Position numbers and translations under genes: made by a program. Source: Gemmatimonadaceae bacterium (GTDB lineage: Bacteria; Gemmatimonadota; Gemmatimonadetes; Gemmatimonadales; Gemmatimonadaceae). Taken from it: a DNA stretch of 64,000 nt. The notes beneath the pieces are model-generated. The model was given only the letters and a program-made list of their open reading frames with translations. It was not told the DNA's origin and ran no database searches. Location: the NCBI GenBank assembly GCA_020852815.1, contig JADZAN010000028.1:1-64000 (forward strand). The letters are read 5' to 3'. Positions 26,787 to 35,573 of this stretch are shown here, piece after piece (position 1 is the stretch's first letter; each line of letters starts with the position of its first letter).

Positions 26787-29174
26787 TCACTGCGCCGGAC
26801 CCCGGCCGATTGCGTCCCAGATCAGCGGAAGCGTCGCGTTCGTCTGGCCGCGGTACTGCGGGCGGAAGCCGTAGAGCACGACCTTCCCCTTCCCCACCGT
26901 CGCCTCGACGAGGGCGGCCTTACCCTGCAGCCGCTCCCCGCCCAGGAGCCACCCCGAGGCCAGCGCCGAGCCGCTCGGCTCGTACGTCGCCACCGCCTTG
27001 GCCCGCGCCGCATCGGTGATCTCGAAGGCCGGCGAGTCCTCGAACCAGACGGCTGCCGTCGACGCGGTGTGGCGCGCGGCGATGGGGTTCGACTTGTCGA
27101 GCGTCACCTTGAAGAGCGACCCCGGCGCGTAGAACTCGGTGTTGCGCACGCCAGCCAGGACGTTCTTCACGGGAAGCTTGAAGGCGTCGATGGCGAAGTC
27201 GCTCGCTTCATTGAAGGCGAGCACGGTCCCGCCGTTCTCGACGAAGGTCGCCAGCGCCTGCGTCCCCGCCTCCCCCACCCCGCCGCGCAGCGAATCGGGG
27301 AAGGCGTTGCCCAGCCCGCGCGTGATCTGTCCCGGCGACTGGTCGGGGATGATGATGACGTCGAAGCGCGCGTTGAGGTTGCCGGCGCGCAGGTCGCGGT
27401 CGAGGACCGAGGTGAACGGGACCTTGTGGCTGTCGAAGATCCATCGCGTCCACCCCTCGTCCATGCTCGCTGCATAACTCTTGTAGATGCCGATGCGGCG
27501 CGCGGCGTTGCCGGAGAGCCCGGCCACGGTGAAGCTCGGCTCCGGCATCGGGGGAACGAGCTTGTTGCTGACGGGCACGTCGCCCTTGACCGGATGGACG
27601 TCGACGCCAAAGAGGAGCGGCAGCGTGTGCGCCGTGACGTCGTACGGGCGCTTGGGCGGCCCCCCGGGATACTCGCGCAGGTTGGGATACTGCTGCGGCT
27701 CGAGGAGCGCCTTGGCGTAGGAACCGAACGGCTGGCGCACCACCACAACGTACGAGCCCGCGGGGTGCGTCATGCCGCCAGCCGCAACGCTCGCCGTCGT
27801 CTCGCGGATCTCGATTTGTCCGTGCTGCAGCGTCCACACCAGTCGCTGCAGCGCCTGCGGATCCTTCTGGTTCTTGGGGATGATGAACGCCGCCGGCACG
27901 TCGCCGTCGAGCGCCCAGGGATACGACGGGTCGAGCGCGCGGTCACCCAGCGCGACGTAGGTCTCGAGCCACTGGCGCCGGTCGCGCGCCGCCTGCGAGA
28001 GGAGCGCCCAGCTCGCCGCCGACTGGTACGCCACGATGTCGCCAATTCCCCACGTCCCCCCGCGCCAGAGCGCCGGGAAGTTCCAGCTCTGCACGCGTGC
28101 GTCGTAGCCGCGCCCGGTGCCTAACGTGTTGAAGGGGAGCGTGACGGGCGAGGCCAGGCGCGCGCTCGCGGTCTCGGTGAGGATGCGCGCCCCGCGGTGG
28201 TTGAGCGAGTACTGCCGCGCCGGCGACCACTGGTCGTACGAGGCGTTGGTGGCCACCCCCGTCTTCCCCTCGCGGATGATGCGCCACGCCATCGACATGC
28301 CGAGCGCGTTGGTGGCGCCGGTGAGGATCGGGTCGATGTTGGGCTCGAGCGGATCCATGTACGGCGGGATGAAGATGCGCCCGGCGTTGGCCCCCTGCTG
28401 GTGCACGTCGTTGACGATCTGCGGATCCCACGGCGTGTAGAGCGAGTCGACGGTGTAGCGCGTCTCCGGCTGCGTGAAGGCGTACCAGTCGCGGTTGTTG
28501 TCGTGCCCGGTGTAATAGTGGTACAGCTCCGGCGGCTGCATCCCCTCGGCCGGCGTGTCGAGCGTGGAGCGATACCAGTTCCCCACGATGTCGACGCCGT
28601 CGGGGTTCTGCGACGGGACGAGCATGATGATCGTGTTCTGCAGGATCTCGCGGACCTCGGGGGTGTTGCCGCGCGCGAGGCGATCGGCGAGGACAAACGG
28701 CGTGAGGAAGCCGCCGACCTCGGTCGAGTGAATGCTCGACGTGATGAGGATGACGTTCTTCCCCTGGTCGAGCAGTCGCGGGAGTTCGCCCGCCTGCCGC
28801 AGGCGCGGATCCATCAGCTTGCGCTGGATCTGCTGGTAGCGCGGGAGGGTGGCCAGCGTTGCCGGATCGGAAATGAAGGCGACGATGAAGTCGCGCCCCT
28901 GCACCGTCTTCCCCAGCGTGCGCACCGAAACGCGCGGGCTCGCCTTGTCGAGGGCGCGGAAGTAGGTCGTGACCTGCTGCCAGGTCGGGAGCTTGCGGTC
29001 CGTTCCCGGCTCCCACCCCAGCACCGACGCGGGGGTCGGGATGGCCGACGGCGCCTGCGCCGCGAGCGGGCGCCCGGCGAGTGCAAGGCTTCCGATGGCA
29101 AGCGCGGCAGACGCAACGATCGAAAGGACAGGAATAGCATGGAACGCGCGACGTGCCTGACGGGACGGATGCAT
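26787..29174 (-). CDS. Secreted M14-family zinc carboxypeptidase
   Basis: The protein has 795 residues. The ATG at 29174 opens a signal peptide (IPVLSIVASAALAIGSLALAG); the longer frame passes through the tandem repeats upstream. The zinc motif HxxE is at about 149-152 (SSIHSTEVGG), and the third ligand is probably the His in VNDVHQQGANAGRIFIPPY. A long C-terminal part (from about 430) includes a class-I glutamine-amidotransferase-like or accessory beta domain (FDVIIIPDQSPGQI, ATFVENGGTVLAFNEASDF). It trims peptides or peptidoglycan stems outside the cytoplasm. It lies downstream of a divergent region shared with the M28 gene. Confidence 0.9.
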   Translation of the reverse strand: MHPSRQARRAFHAIPVLSIVASAALAIGSLALAGRPLAAQAPSAIPTPASVLGWEPGTDRKLPTWQQVTTYFRALDKASPRVSVRTLGKTVQGRDFIVAFISDPATLATLPRYQQIQRKLMDPRLRQAGELPRLLDQGKNVILITSSIHSTEVGGFLTPFVLADRLARGNTPEVREILQNTIIMLVPSQNPDGVDIVGNWYRSTLDTPAEGMQPPELYHYYTGHDNNRDWYAFTQPETRYTVDSLYTPWDPQIVNDVHQQGANAGRIFIPPYMDPLEPNIDPILTGATNALGMSMAWRIIREGKTGVATNASYDQWSPARQYSLNHRGARILTETASARLASPVTLPFNTLGTGRGYDARVQSWNFPALWRGGTWGIGDIVAYQSAASWALLSQAARDRRQWLETYVALGDRALDPSYPWALDGDVPAAFIIPKNQKDPQALQRLVWTLQHGQIEIRETTASVAAGGMTHPAGSYVVVVRQPFGSYAKALLEPQQYPNLREYPGGPPKRPYDVTAHTLPLLFGVDVHPVKGDVPVSNKLVPPMPEPSFTVAGLSGNAARRIGIYKSYAASMDEGWTRWIFDSHKVPFTSVLDRDLRAGNLNARFDVIIIPDQSPGQITRGLGNAFPDSLRGGVGEAGTQALATFVENGGTVLAFNEASDFAIDAFKLPVKNVLAGVRNTEFYAPGSLFKVTLDKSNPIAARHTASTAAVWFEDSPAFEITDAARAKAVATYEPSGSALASGWLLGGERLQGKAALVEATVGKGKVVLYGFRPQYRGQTNATLPLIWDAIGRGPAQ

Positions 29175-29190
29175 GAGTGGGAGACGAGGG

Positions 29191-29240
29191 ACGGCGAACG
29201 GTGACGAACGGCGATGAACGGCGATGAACGGCGATGAACG
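29191..29240. repeat. 10-bp tandem repeat in the divergent promoter region
   Basis: Three perfect copies of GCGATGAACG (29211-29240) follow two degenerate copies. They lie 17 bp upstream of the M14 start codon, between the divergent M14 and M28 genes. They could vary in number by slippage and affect expression. Confidence 0.8.
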
Positions 29241-29419
29241 GCGGCGCACTGCGGCTGAAACTCTCGGCCAGGCGGGCGGCGCACGCGGTGCGAAGCTGGA
29301 GCCCCCCTGATGGAGCGTCAAGCAACGCCGCCTGCGCCACACGCCATCTCACCTGTCGCCGCCGCCGTCAAAGCGCTGTAAGATGACCACTAGCCTTCTT
29401 CCCCCTCAACGCCGTCCCC

Positions 29420-31180
29420 GTGCTCCGAACGAGAATCGTCGCCGCCAGCGCTCGCCTCCTTCCGCTCCTCCTCGCACCGCTCATCAGCGCCCCCGCGCAG
29501 GGTCCCGCGCTTGCCTCACCGTCGGCGTCGATCTTTGCCAAGGTCGCGCCGCGCTACTCGGGAGCGCGCGCCAAGGAGACGGTCGCCTTTCTTGACCAGT
29601 TCGCGCGCTGGCCCGGCAACCGCGGCTTCGAGGCCTCGATCGATCACCTCGCCCAGCGCCTCGAGCGCGCCGGCTACGTGCGCGAGGACCGCGCGACCCC
29701 CACTTCGCGCCTCACCTACCGCGTCGAGCGCTATCCGATGGCCACGCCGGCCTGGGAAGCAACGGCGGCTACGGTCACGATTGCCGGCCAGCGCGAGCCG
29801 GTGTTGCGGCTGTCGACCAACCGGAACATGCTCGCCACCAACTCGTGGAGCACGCCGGATTCGGGCGTCGTCGCCGAGCTGGTCGACGTGGGGCGCGGGA
29901 CCCCGCAGGCGCTCGACTCCGCGCACATCGCGGGGAAGATCGTCCTCGCCGATGCCAGCGCGGGGCGCCTCTTTGGCGAAGCGGTCCTCAAGCGCGGCGC
30001 CATTGGCGTGCTGGGCTACGCGATGCCTGCCTACACGCAGCCGCAGAAGAACACGCACTCGATCCAATTCGGCGGCATCCCCTACGACACCACGCGTCGC
30101 GCCTGGGCCATGGCGCTCTCGTACGACGCGCGCGAGAAGCTGCGCGCCGCGCTCGCCGCCGGCCCCGTGCGCCTGCGCGTCCGCACGCGGGTCACCTGGA
30201 CCCCTAACGCGACAGAGCGCACGGTGGTGGCCGAGTTGCGCGGGAGAACGCGCCCCGACGAGCGGTTCGTCTACAGCGCGCACGTGCAGGAACCTGGCGC
30301 CAACGACAACGCCTCCGGCGTGGGTGCGCAGATGGAGATGGCGCGCGTGGCCGCCGAGCTGCTGAAGGCGCGCGCCATCGACCCCGCGCGCACGCTCACC
30401 TTCCTGTGGGGGCTCGAGATCCGCTCCACCGAGCGCTACATCACGCAGGACACCACGCGCGCCGCGGGGATCAAGTGGGGGCTCTCGCTCGACATGGTGG
30501 GCGAGGACACGAAGAAGACGGGGGGCACTTTCCTCATCGAGAAGATGCCCGACCCCAGCGCGATCTGGACGCGCGGCGAGGACAAGCACACCGAGTGGGG
30601 CGGCTCGGCGCTCACCAAGGCGCAGATGACGCCGCACTACTTCAACGACCTCGTCCTGGGGCGCTGCCTGGAGATGGCGGCAACCAACGGTTGGGTGGTG
30701 AAGACGAACCCGTACGAAGGGGGGAGCGACCACATCCCCTTCATCCGGGCAAGGAAGCCGGGGCTCCTCTTCTGGCACTTCACCGACCAGTTCTACCACA
30801 CCGACGGCGACCGCATCGACATGGTGTCGGCAGACGAACTGCGCAACGTCGGGGTGAGCGCCCTGGTGAGCGGGCTGCTGCTGGCGGGTGCGGACGGTGC
30901 AGCGGCGCGCGGCATCGTGGCCGAGGTGGAACGCGCGGCGCTGGCTCGCCTTGCCGCAGAGCGCGCCCTGTCGCTGCAGGCGCTCACCGCCGGGGGCGAC
31001 GCGGCCCGGGAGCGCGACATCCTGGAGACGTGGGGCGCCTGGTACGACGGCGCCCTCGCCGCCACGGCCGACATCGCGGTTGGCGGAAGCGATGGCGCGA
31101 CGCAGGGCGCCATCGACGCTGCTCGTGCGCGCGTGCGCCAGGCGCTGGGCGCGCACCTGGCGGCGCTGGCGGCGCGCTGA
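29420..31180 (+). CDS. Secreted M28-family aminopeptidase
   Basis: This 586-residue protein starts at GTG 29420, followed by a signal peptide ending near APAQG. A protease-associated (PA) insert lies at about 140-220 (VVAELVDVGRG to GYAMPAY). The co-catalytic zinc site is visible: His288 (YSAHVQEP), Asp296 (GANDNASG), Glu in WGLEIRSTE, Asp in LDMVGED and a final His in GGSDHIPFI. M28 enzymes release N-terminal residues from peptides outside the cytoplasm. A C-terminal helical region of about 100 residues is extra. It forms a rightward run with the small membrane protein and DinB genes. Confidence 0.9.
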   Translation: MLRTRIVAASARLLPLLLAPLISAPAQGPALASPSASIFAKVAPRYSGARAKETVAFLDQFARWPGNRGFEASIDHLAQRLERAGYVREDRATPTSRLTYRVERYPMATPAWEATAATVTIAGQREPVLRLSTNRNMLATNSWSTPDSGVVAELVDVGRGTPQALDSAHIAGKIVLADASAGRLFGEAVLKRGAIGVLGYAMPAYTQPQKNTHSIQFGGIPYDTTRRAWAMALSYDAREKLRAALAAGPVRLRVRTRVTWTPNATERTVVAELRGRTRPDERFVYSAHVQEPGANDNASGVGAQMEMARVAAELLKARAIDPARTLTFLWGLEIRSTERYITQDTTRAAGIKWGLSLDMVGEDTKKTGGTFLIEKMPDPSAIWTRGEDKHTEWGGSALTKAQMTPHYFNDLVLGRCLEMAATNGWVVKTNPYEGGSDHIPFIRARKPGLLFWHFTDQFYHTDGDRIDMVSADELRNVGVSALVSGLLLAGADGAAARGIVAEVERAALARLAAERALSLQALTAGGDAARERDILETWGAWYDGALAATADIAVGGSDGATQGAIDAARARVRQALGAHLAALAAR

Positions 31181-31249
31181 AGTTTGCCTCTACGCCCCCA
31201 CGACCTCACGCCCTCACCCTCTCACCGAACCTCCGCACCCACCCCTCAC

Positions 31250-31627
31250 ATGTTCACGAGAGAGTACTACGCCGTCATCCATGTCGTGGGCGTCATCCTC
31301 CTCATTGCGTCGTTAGGGGGGACGGCGCTGCACGCGATGAACGGCGGCACCAGCGCCAACAACCAGTCGCGCCGCCTCATCTCGATCATGCATGGGGTGG
31401 GGGCGTTCCTCATCCTGCTGGGCGGTGCCGGGCTGCTGGCCGCGCTCGGCTTCATGCCCAGCGAGCGCTTCCCCGCCTGGCTGGCGGTCAAGATCACCAT
31501 CTGGATCCTCTTCGCCGCCGCCCCGTTTCTCCCCTATCGCCGCCCCTACCTCGCGCGCTGGCTGATGCTCGGGCTGCCGGCATTCGGCGGTTTGGCCACG
31601 TACATGGGAATCTACCGGCCGTTCTGA
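31250..31627 (+). CDS. Small four-helix membrane protein
   Basis: This 125-residue protein has about four hydrophobic helices: VIHVVGVILLIASLGGTALHA, GAFLILLGGAGLLAALGF, WLAVKITIWILFAAAPFLPY and a C-terminal LMLGLPAFGGLATYMGIY. The ATG at 31250 is preferred over the in-frame start at 31184, which adds a proline-rich tail unlike a leader. I do not recognise a named family, though the layout resembles small inner-membrane proteins of the SirB/CopD-like class. The DinB gene starts 8 bp after its stop. Confidence 0.72.
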   Translation: MFTREYYAVIHVVGVILLIASLGGTALHAMNGGTSANNQSRRLISIMHGVGAFLILLGGAGLLAALGFMPSERFPAWLAVKITIWILFAAAPFLPYRRPYLARWLMLGLPAFGGLATYMGIYRPF

Positions 31628-31635
31628 GTGCACGC

Positions 31636-32184
31636 ATGACGCCACCGATCCGCGACCTGCTCGCCTCGCAGTTCGACATCGCCGCCGCCCTCCTGGACTA
31701 TCACCTCGCGTCGCTCACGACCGAGGAGTGCCTCTGGCGGCCGGCGCAGGCGGGGTTGCACGTGCAGCGCACGGCCCACGGGCGCTGGCTCGCCGACTGG
31801 CCCGAGCACGAGCGCTACGACCTGGGCCCGCCCAGCATTGCCTGGACCACCTGGCACATCCTCTTCTGGTGGTCCATGCTGTTCGACCACTCGTTCGGCG
31901 CCGCGACGCTGACGCGCGAGCAGGTCCCGTGGCCGGGGGACGCCGATGCCGTGCGCGCGGGCGTCGGCCAGCTGCAATCGCGGTGGCGCGCCACGCTGGC
32001 CGGGCTGGACGACGCCGCACTCGCCGCAACCGAGCGCACGCGGTGGCCCATGACCGGACGCCCGTTCGCCGATGTGGCGGCATGGGTCAACATCGAGCTG
32101 ACCAAGAACGCCGCGGAGATTGGCTACGGACGCTTCCTGTACGCCGTGCGAGCGCTGGCTTGCCGCGATACGTTCGAGCCGTAG
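31636..32184 (+). CDS. DinB-family (DUF664-like) protein
   Basis: The product has 182 residues. The four-helix DinB fold is suggested by LLASQFDIAAALLDYHLASLT at the start, the metal-ligand-like segment PPSIAWTTWHILFWWSMLFDHS (conserved His), and a C-terminal VNIELTKNAAEIGYGRFLYAV. DinB-like proteins are metal-dependent thiol transferases or have unknown roles. The ATG at 31636 lies 8 bp after the upstream gene. An open frame extends further upstream only as a shadow of the M28 gene. Confidence 0.8.
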   Translation: MTPPIRDLLASQFDIAAALLDYHLASLTTEECLWRPAQAGLHVQRTAHGRWLADWPEHERYDLGPPSIAWTTWHILFWWSMLFDHSFGAATLTREQVPWPGDADAVRAGVGQLQSRWRATLAGLDDAALAATERTRWPMTGRPFADVAAWVNIELTKNAAEIGYGRFLYAVRALACRDTFEP

Positions 32185-32311
32185 CTTGGGACTTGGCGCT
32201 CCTCCACGGGCGCCCTCCCCGTCCCACACTCGCCATGCGCGACCTCCCGACCGATCTCCTCGGCTCCCCCTTCCTTCGACCGGTTGCCGTCGACGTCGGC
32301 GGGCGCCAGGC

Positions 32312-33673
32312 GTGAGCGTCGTCATACCCGAGTCGCCGCCTAACGCGGTCCCATCGCCAGCAGTTCAAGGAAGAGCCGATAGCGCCCCGCCGCGCGTCGG
32401 CTTCTGGATCGCTTCGGCGCTGGTGGTTGGCAACGTCATCGGCGCCGGGATCTTCCTCCTCCCGGCGACGCTGGCTCCCTATGGTTGGAGTGGCGTCGTG
32501 GGGTGGCTCGTCACGCTCGGCGGGGCGCTCTGCCTGGCGTGGGTCTTCGCGCAGCTCAGCCGGTATTTTCCCGAGGCCGGCGGGGCGTTCGGCTTCATGC
32601 GGCTCGCGTTAGGCGACGTCCCCGCCTTCATTGGGGCATGGGGATACTGGGTCTCCGTGTGGGTCGCCAACGCCGCCATTGCCACCGGCGCCACGGCCTA
32701 TCTCACGCAGATGGTCCCCGCCGTGGAGCGAGTGCCCGGCATCGCGCCGGCCGTCACCGTTGCCGCGGTGTGGGTGGTGACATGGGTGAACCTGCGCGGG
32801 GTGAAGACCGCCGGCGGCGTGCAGTTTGTCACCACCGTCCTCAAGCTCCTCCCCTTTGGCGCCGTGCTGGCGCTGGTGGTGGTGCGCCTGGCGCGCGAGG
32901 GGGGGAGCGCGCTCGCCCCGTTCGATCCCAGCGCCATCACCGTGCCGCAGATCGTGGCGGCAACGACGCTGTCGCTGTACGCCATGCTGGGGATCGAGTC
33001 GGCCGCTGTTCCCGCCGATCGCGTGCGCGACCCCGCGCGCACCATCCCGCGGGCCACGATGTTCGGTGCCTGGCTCACGGGGCTCCTCTCCGTCATCTGC
33101 TGTTCGGCGGTGGTGCTGATGCTCCCGGCCGGCGAAGTGGCGCGCTCCTCGGCCCCCTTTGCCCTCTTCCTCTCCCGATCGTTAGGGCCCGGGAGCGCCA
33201 CCTTCATCGCCGCCTGCGCCATCGTGAGTGCGTGGGGGGCGCTCAACGGGTGGGTCCTGCTGGCGGGTGAGCTCCCGGCGGCCATGGCCGAGAGCGGGCG
33301 ATTGCCATCGTGGTTCGGAGTGAGGAATGCGCACGGGGCGCCAACGCGCTCGCTCGTCCTCAGCAGCGTCCTGACGTCGGTGCTCGTCGTGGCCAACTAT
33401 TCGCGTTCCATCGCCTCGCTCTTTGCCTTTGCCATCTTGCTGGCGACGGCGACGAGCCTGGTGCTGTACCTCTTTTGTTCGCTGGCGGCCGTCCGTTTCA
33501 TGCGCCGTGGCGAGATGCCGGCGGCGTGGTCGCTGCGCCTGGCGGCCGTTGGGGCGACCGTCTTCTCGCTGTGGGCCTTTGTCGGCGCCGGACGTGAGGC
33601 GCTGGCGTGGGGGGCCGTGCTCCTGGCGGCCGGCTGGCCGTTGCATCTGGCGGTGAGGAGGGGCGTGCGATGA
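32312..33673 (+). CDS. APC-family amino-acid permease
   Basis: The protein has 453 residues and about twelve hydrophobic helices. GTG at 32312 is chosen because it gives the usual length; the frame to 32120 runs back into the DinB gene. The first helix carries the substrate-binding motif VVGNVIGAGIFLLPATLA. Other APC signatures are EAGGAFGFMRLALGDVPAFIGAWGY and TLSLYAMLGIESAAVPADRV. It is probably a cytoplasmic-membrane amino-acid/H+ symporter or antiporter. Its stop overlaps the start of the NFACT-R gene (ATGA), so they are translated together. Confidence 0.9.
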   Translation: MSVVIPESPPNAVPSPAVQGRADSAPPRVGFWIASALVVGNVIGAGIFLLPATLAPYGWSGVVGWLVTLGGALCLAWVFAQLSRYFPEAGGAFGFMRLALGDVPAFIGAWGYWVSVWVANAAIATGATAYLTQMVPAVERVPGIAPAVTVAAVWVVTWVNLRGVKTAGGVQFVTTVLKLLPFGAVLALVVVRLAREGGSALAPFDPSAITVPQIVAATTLSLYAMLGIESAAVPADRVRDPARTIPRATMFGAWLTGLLSVICCSAVVLMLPAGEVARSSAPFALFLSRSLGPGSATFIAACAIVSAWGALNGWVLLAGELPAAMAESGRLPSWFGVRNAHGAPTRSLVLSSVLTSVLVVANYSRSIASLFAFAILLATATSLVLYLFCSLAAVRFMRRGEMPAAWSLRLAAVGATVFSLWAFVGAGREALAWGAVLLAAGWPLHLAVRRGVR

Positions 33674-34080
33674 CCCGCCCGCCCATGCCCGCGGGGATCC
33701 TCGAGTACGAGCTTCCCGGCGAGTGGCAGGTGTATGCCGGAAAGACCGACGCCGCCAACGACTACGTGAGCATCAAGCTGGCGCGCGCGCGCGATCGGTG
33801 GTTCCACGTGCGCGGGATGCCGGGCGGGCACGTGATTCTGCGTGTGGAGGAGGGGCGCGAGCCGGACCGCGCCGCGCTGGAGTGCGCGGCGGGGATTGCC
33901 GCGTATCACAGCAAGCAGCGCGGCGGGGGGATTGTCGCCGTGTCGATGACCGAGGGGCGCCACGTGAGCAAGCCACGCGGCGCCAAGCCGGGGACCGTCG
34001 AGATACGGAAGGAGAGCGTGCTGCGTGTGCGCCCGGCGACCGAGGAGGCGATTGCGGCCATGCGCCGAGGGAAGGCGTAG
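33670..34080 (+). CDS. Stand-alone NFACT-R (DUF814) RNA-binding protein
   Basis: This 136-residue protein is a single NFACT-R domain, which in full-length RqcH/Rqc2/FbpA proteins contacts tRNA and the 60S/50S subunit during ribosome-associated quality control. Signature parts are LPGEWQVYAGKTDAANDYVS, RARDRWFHVRGMPGGHVIL and ALECAAGIAAYHSKQRGGG, then SVSMTEGRHVSKPRGAKPG. The usual NFACT-N and coiled-coil parts are absent, so it is far shorter than RqcH. Single-domain forms are known in bacteria with unclear roles. Coupling to a permease gene gives no obvious functional clue. Confidence 0.85.
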   Translation: MTRPPMPAGILEYELPGEWQVYAGKTDAANDYVSIKLARARDRWFHVRGMPGGHVILRVEEGREPDRAALECAAGIAAYHSKQRGGGIVAVSMTEGRHVSKPRGAKPGTVEIRKESVLRVRPATEEAIAAMRRGKA

Positions 34081-34105
34081 ACGGATGAGGCGTTAGTTTT
34101 CAGGC

Positions 34106-34840
34106 ATGCGTCCTATCGCCTTCTCCGCCGAGCGTTCTATTGCGCGCTCTATTGCGCGCTCCATTGCGCCCTCCATTGCGCGTGTCAGCGCCCGCTTTGT
34201 CGCCGCCTGCGCACTGCTCGTTGCAGCCGCGACCGCCTGTCACCGTGCGCCGCCGTCCGTGTTGCGCGCCTCGCCGGAGGCGCTCGACGCCCAGGCCCCC
34301 GATTCGTTCGTCGTCCGCTTCGAGACCACGAAGGGGGAGTTCGACCTGATGGTCCACCGCGACTGGGCCGCGCGGGGCGCCGATCGCCTTCACGGGCTGG
34401 TGCGGTACGGCGTGCTGGATGGCGCGCGCTTCTTCCGCGTGGTCCCTAACTTCGTGGTGCAGTTCGGGATCAGCGCCGATCCCGCTGTGAGCGCCGCCGT
34501 GCGCGAGCGCCGCATCCCCGATGATTCCGTACGGCGCAGCAACGTGCGCGGCACGCTGTCGTTTGCCACCTCTGGTCCCAACACGCGCACCTCGCAGCTC
34601 TTCATCAACCTCAAGGACAACCAGCGCCTGGACCGGCTCGGCTTTGCCGTGTTAGGGCAGGTGGTACGGGGGATGGAGGTGGTAGACGCGTTGTACGCCG
34701 GCTACGGCGAGGGGGCGCCGCGCGGGCAGGGGCCGTCGCAGGACCAGATCGGGAAGGAGGGGGAGGCGTATCTGGCGCGGGAGTTTCCGAAGCTGGATGG
34801 GGTACGGCGGGCGCGGGTGGTGAAGCGGTGGGGGAGATAG
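34106..34840 (+). CDS. Peptidyl-prolyl cis-trans isomerase, cyclophilin type
   Basis: The product has 244 residues. The N-terminus holds a 12-bp tandem repeat coding SIAR units, then a hydrophobic core and a possible lipobox (AATAC, Cys45), so it may be a lipoprotein. The cyclophilin domain (about 68-225) shows FETTKGEFDLMVHRDWA, LDGARFFRVVPNFVVQFGIS, RGTLSFATSGPNTRTSQLFINL (catalytic region) and LGFAVLGQVVRGMEVVDALY. It speeds folding at X-Pro bonds of exported proteins. The 3' end runs into a G-rich tract. Confidence 0.9.
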   Translation: MRPIAFSAERSIARSIARSIAPSIARVSARFVAACALLVAAATACHRAPPSVLRASPEALDAQAPDSFVVRFETTKGEFDLMVHRDWAARGADRLHGLVRYGVLDGARFFRVVPNFVVQFGISADPAVSAAVRERRIPDDSVRRSNVRGTLSFATSGPNTRTSQLFINLKDNQRLDRLGFAVLGQVVRGMEVVDALYAGYGEGAPRGQGPSQDQIGKEGEAYLAREFPKLDGVRRARVVKRWGR

Positions 34841-34858
34841 GGGGGAGGGGGGAGGGGC
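34828..34858 (+). other. G-rich tract at the 3' end of the cyclophilin gene
   Basis: Four or more runs of G (GGGGGAGATAGGGGGGAGGG and on) overlap the stop codon and could form a G-quadruplex in the non-template strand or mRNA. It is not a known terminator type, though it may slow polymerase. Confidence 0.4.
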
Positions 34859-34945
34859 GTCCCGCACTCTCGAATGCCGCAATCGTGCCGTCCTTCAATT
34901 GATAGCGCGCGAAGGTAGTTTGGGGGAACCTGCCTAGAAGCTATC

Positions 34946-35038
34946 TCATGAATGGCGGAGCAGAATCATCGCACAGCCGAACTGCACGAAGGCGAGGAAG
35001 CGAGCCATTGCGCTCGCGCGTCGACGCGGTCCGCCTGA
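34946..35038 (-). pseudogene. Transposase C-terminal remnant (IS5-like)
   Basis: Read leftward, the frame ends RRRASAMARFLAFVQFGCA, then MILLRHS and a stop at 34946. That matches the usual C-terminal tail of IS5-group transposases. No N-terminal part or start remains. Short inverted repeats CTAGAAG (34934-34940) and CTTCTAG (35061-35067) flank the fragment and may be IS-end remnants. The rest of the 239-bp gap (34841-35079) holds no gene. The remnant marks the left border of the accessory region. Confidence 0.55.
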
Positions 35039-35079
35039 GTGTCGGCCTGGGATACCGGATCTTCTAGAGAGGGGATAGA

Positions 35080-35481
35080 ATGGCGTCGATTCGCGTGACG
35101 TATCCAGAATCCCGCGTGGTGTTTCTTGATGACGCGCCGTTCGGCCTCACGAACGAAACGCAACAGCTACCACCAGGTACTTACACGACTGACCTGGGTG
35201 CACCCGTCGACTACACGCCTGGCAATCGCACCGTGTCGGTGACCGCCCATACGCACCGCGTGCTGGCATTCGCGCCGGAGGGAGCCTTTGTCGCCGCCGT
35301 CGCTCAGAGAGCGGCACCGATGGCGGCGAAACGTGGGGTCGTGACTCGCCCGAAGGCGACGGCCCCTGCACGGAAGGTCGCGAAGAAGAAGCGGAAGAGC
35401 GCAGAGCGCGCACCCGCCAAACGCGCAACCGCCAAGCGCGCTTCGATGAAGCAAAGCTCCACGAGGCGCAAGAAGCGCTGA
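35080..35481 (+). CDS. Small protein with Lys/Arg/Ala-rich tail
   Basis: This 133-residue protein has an N-terminal part (about 1-85) that looks like a small beta domain (MASIRVTYPESRVVFLDDAP, then TPGNRTVSVTAHTHRVLAFA). Residues 86-133 are a basic low-complexity tail (KKKRKSAERAPAKRATAK) like those of histone-H1-like or nucleic-acid-binding proteins. I do not recognise the family. It lies 92 bp upstream of the metallophosphoesterase gene on the same strand, so the two may be co-transcribed. Confidence 0.6.
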   Translation: MASIRVTYPESRVVFLDDAPFGLTNETQQLPPGTYTTDLGAPVDYTPGNRTVSVTAHTHRVLAFAPEGAFVAAVAQRAAPMAAKRGVVTRPKATAPARKVAKKKRKSAERAPAKRATAKRASMKQSSTRRKKR

Positions 35482-35573
35482 GTTGTTGTGAAGTCGTTGG
35501 TTGCTTCGGGCGACGTTTCGAGCGACGAACACCGCGGTGAGGGCCAGCAACACTGAACGGTTGAGGAACTGGA

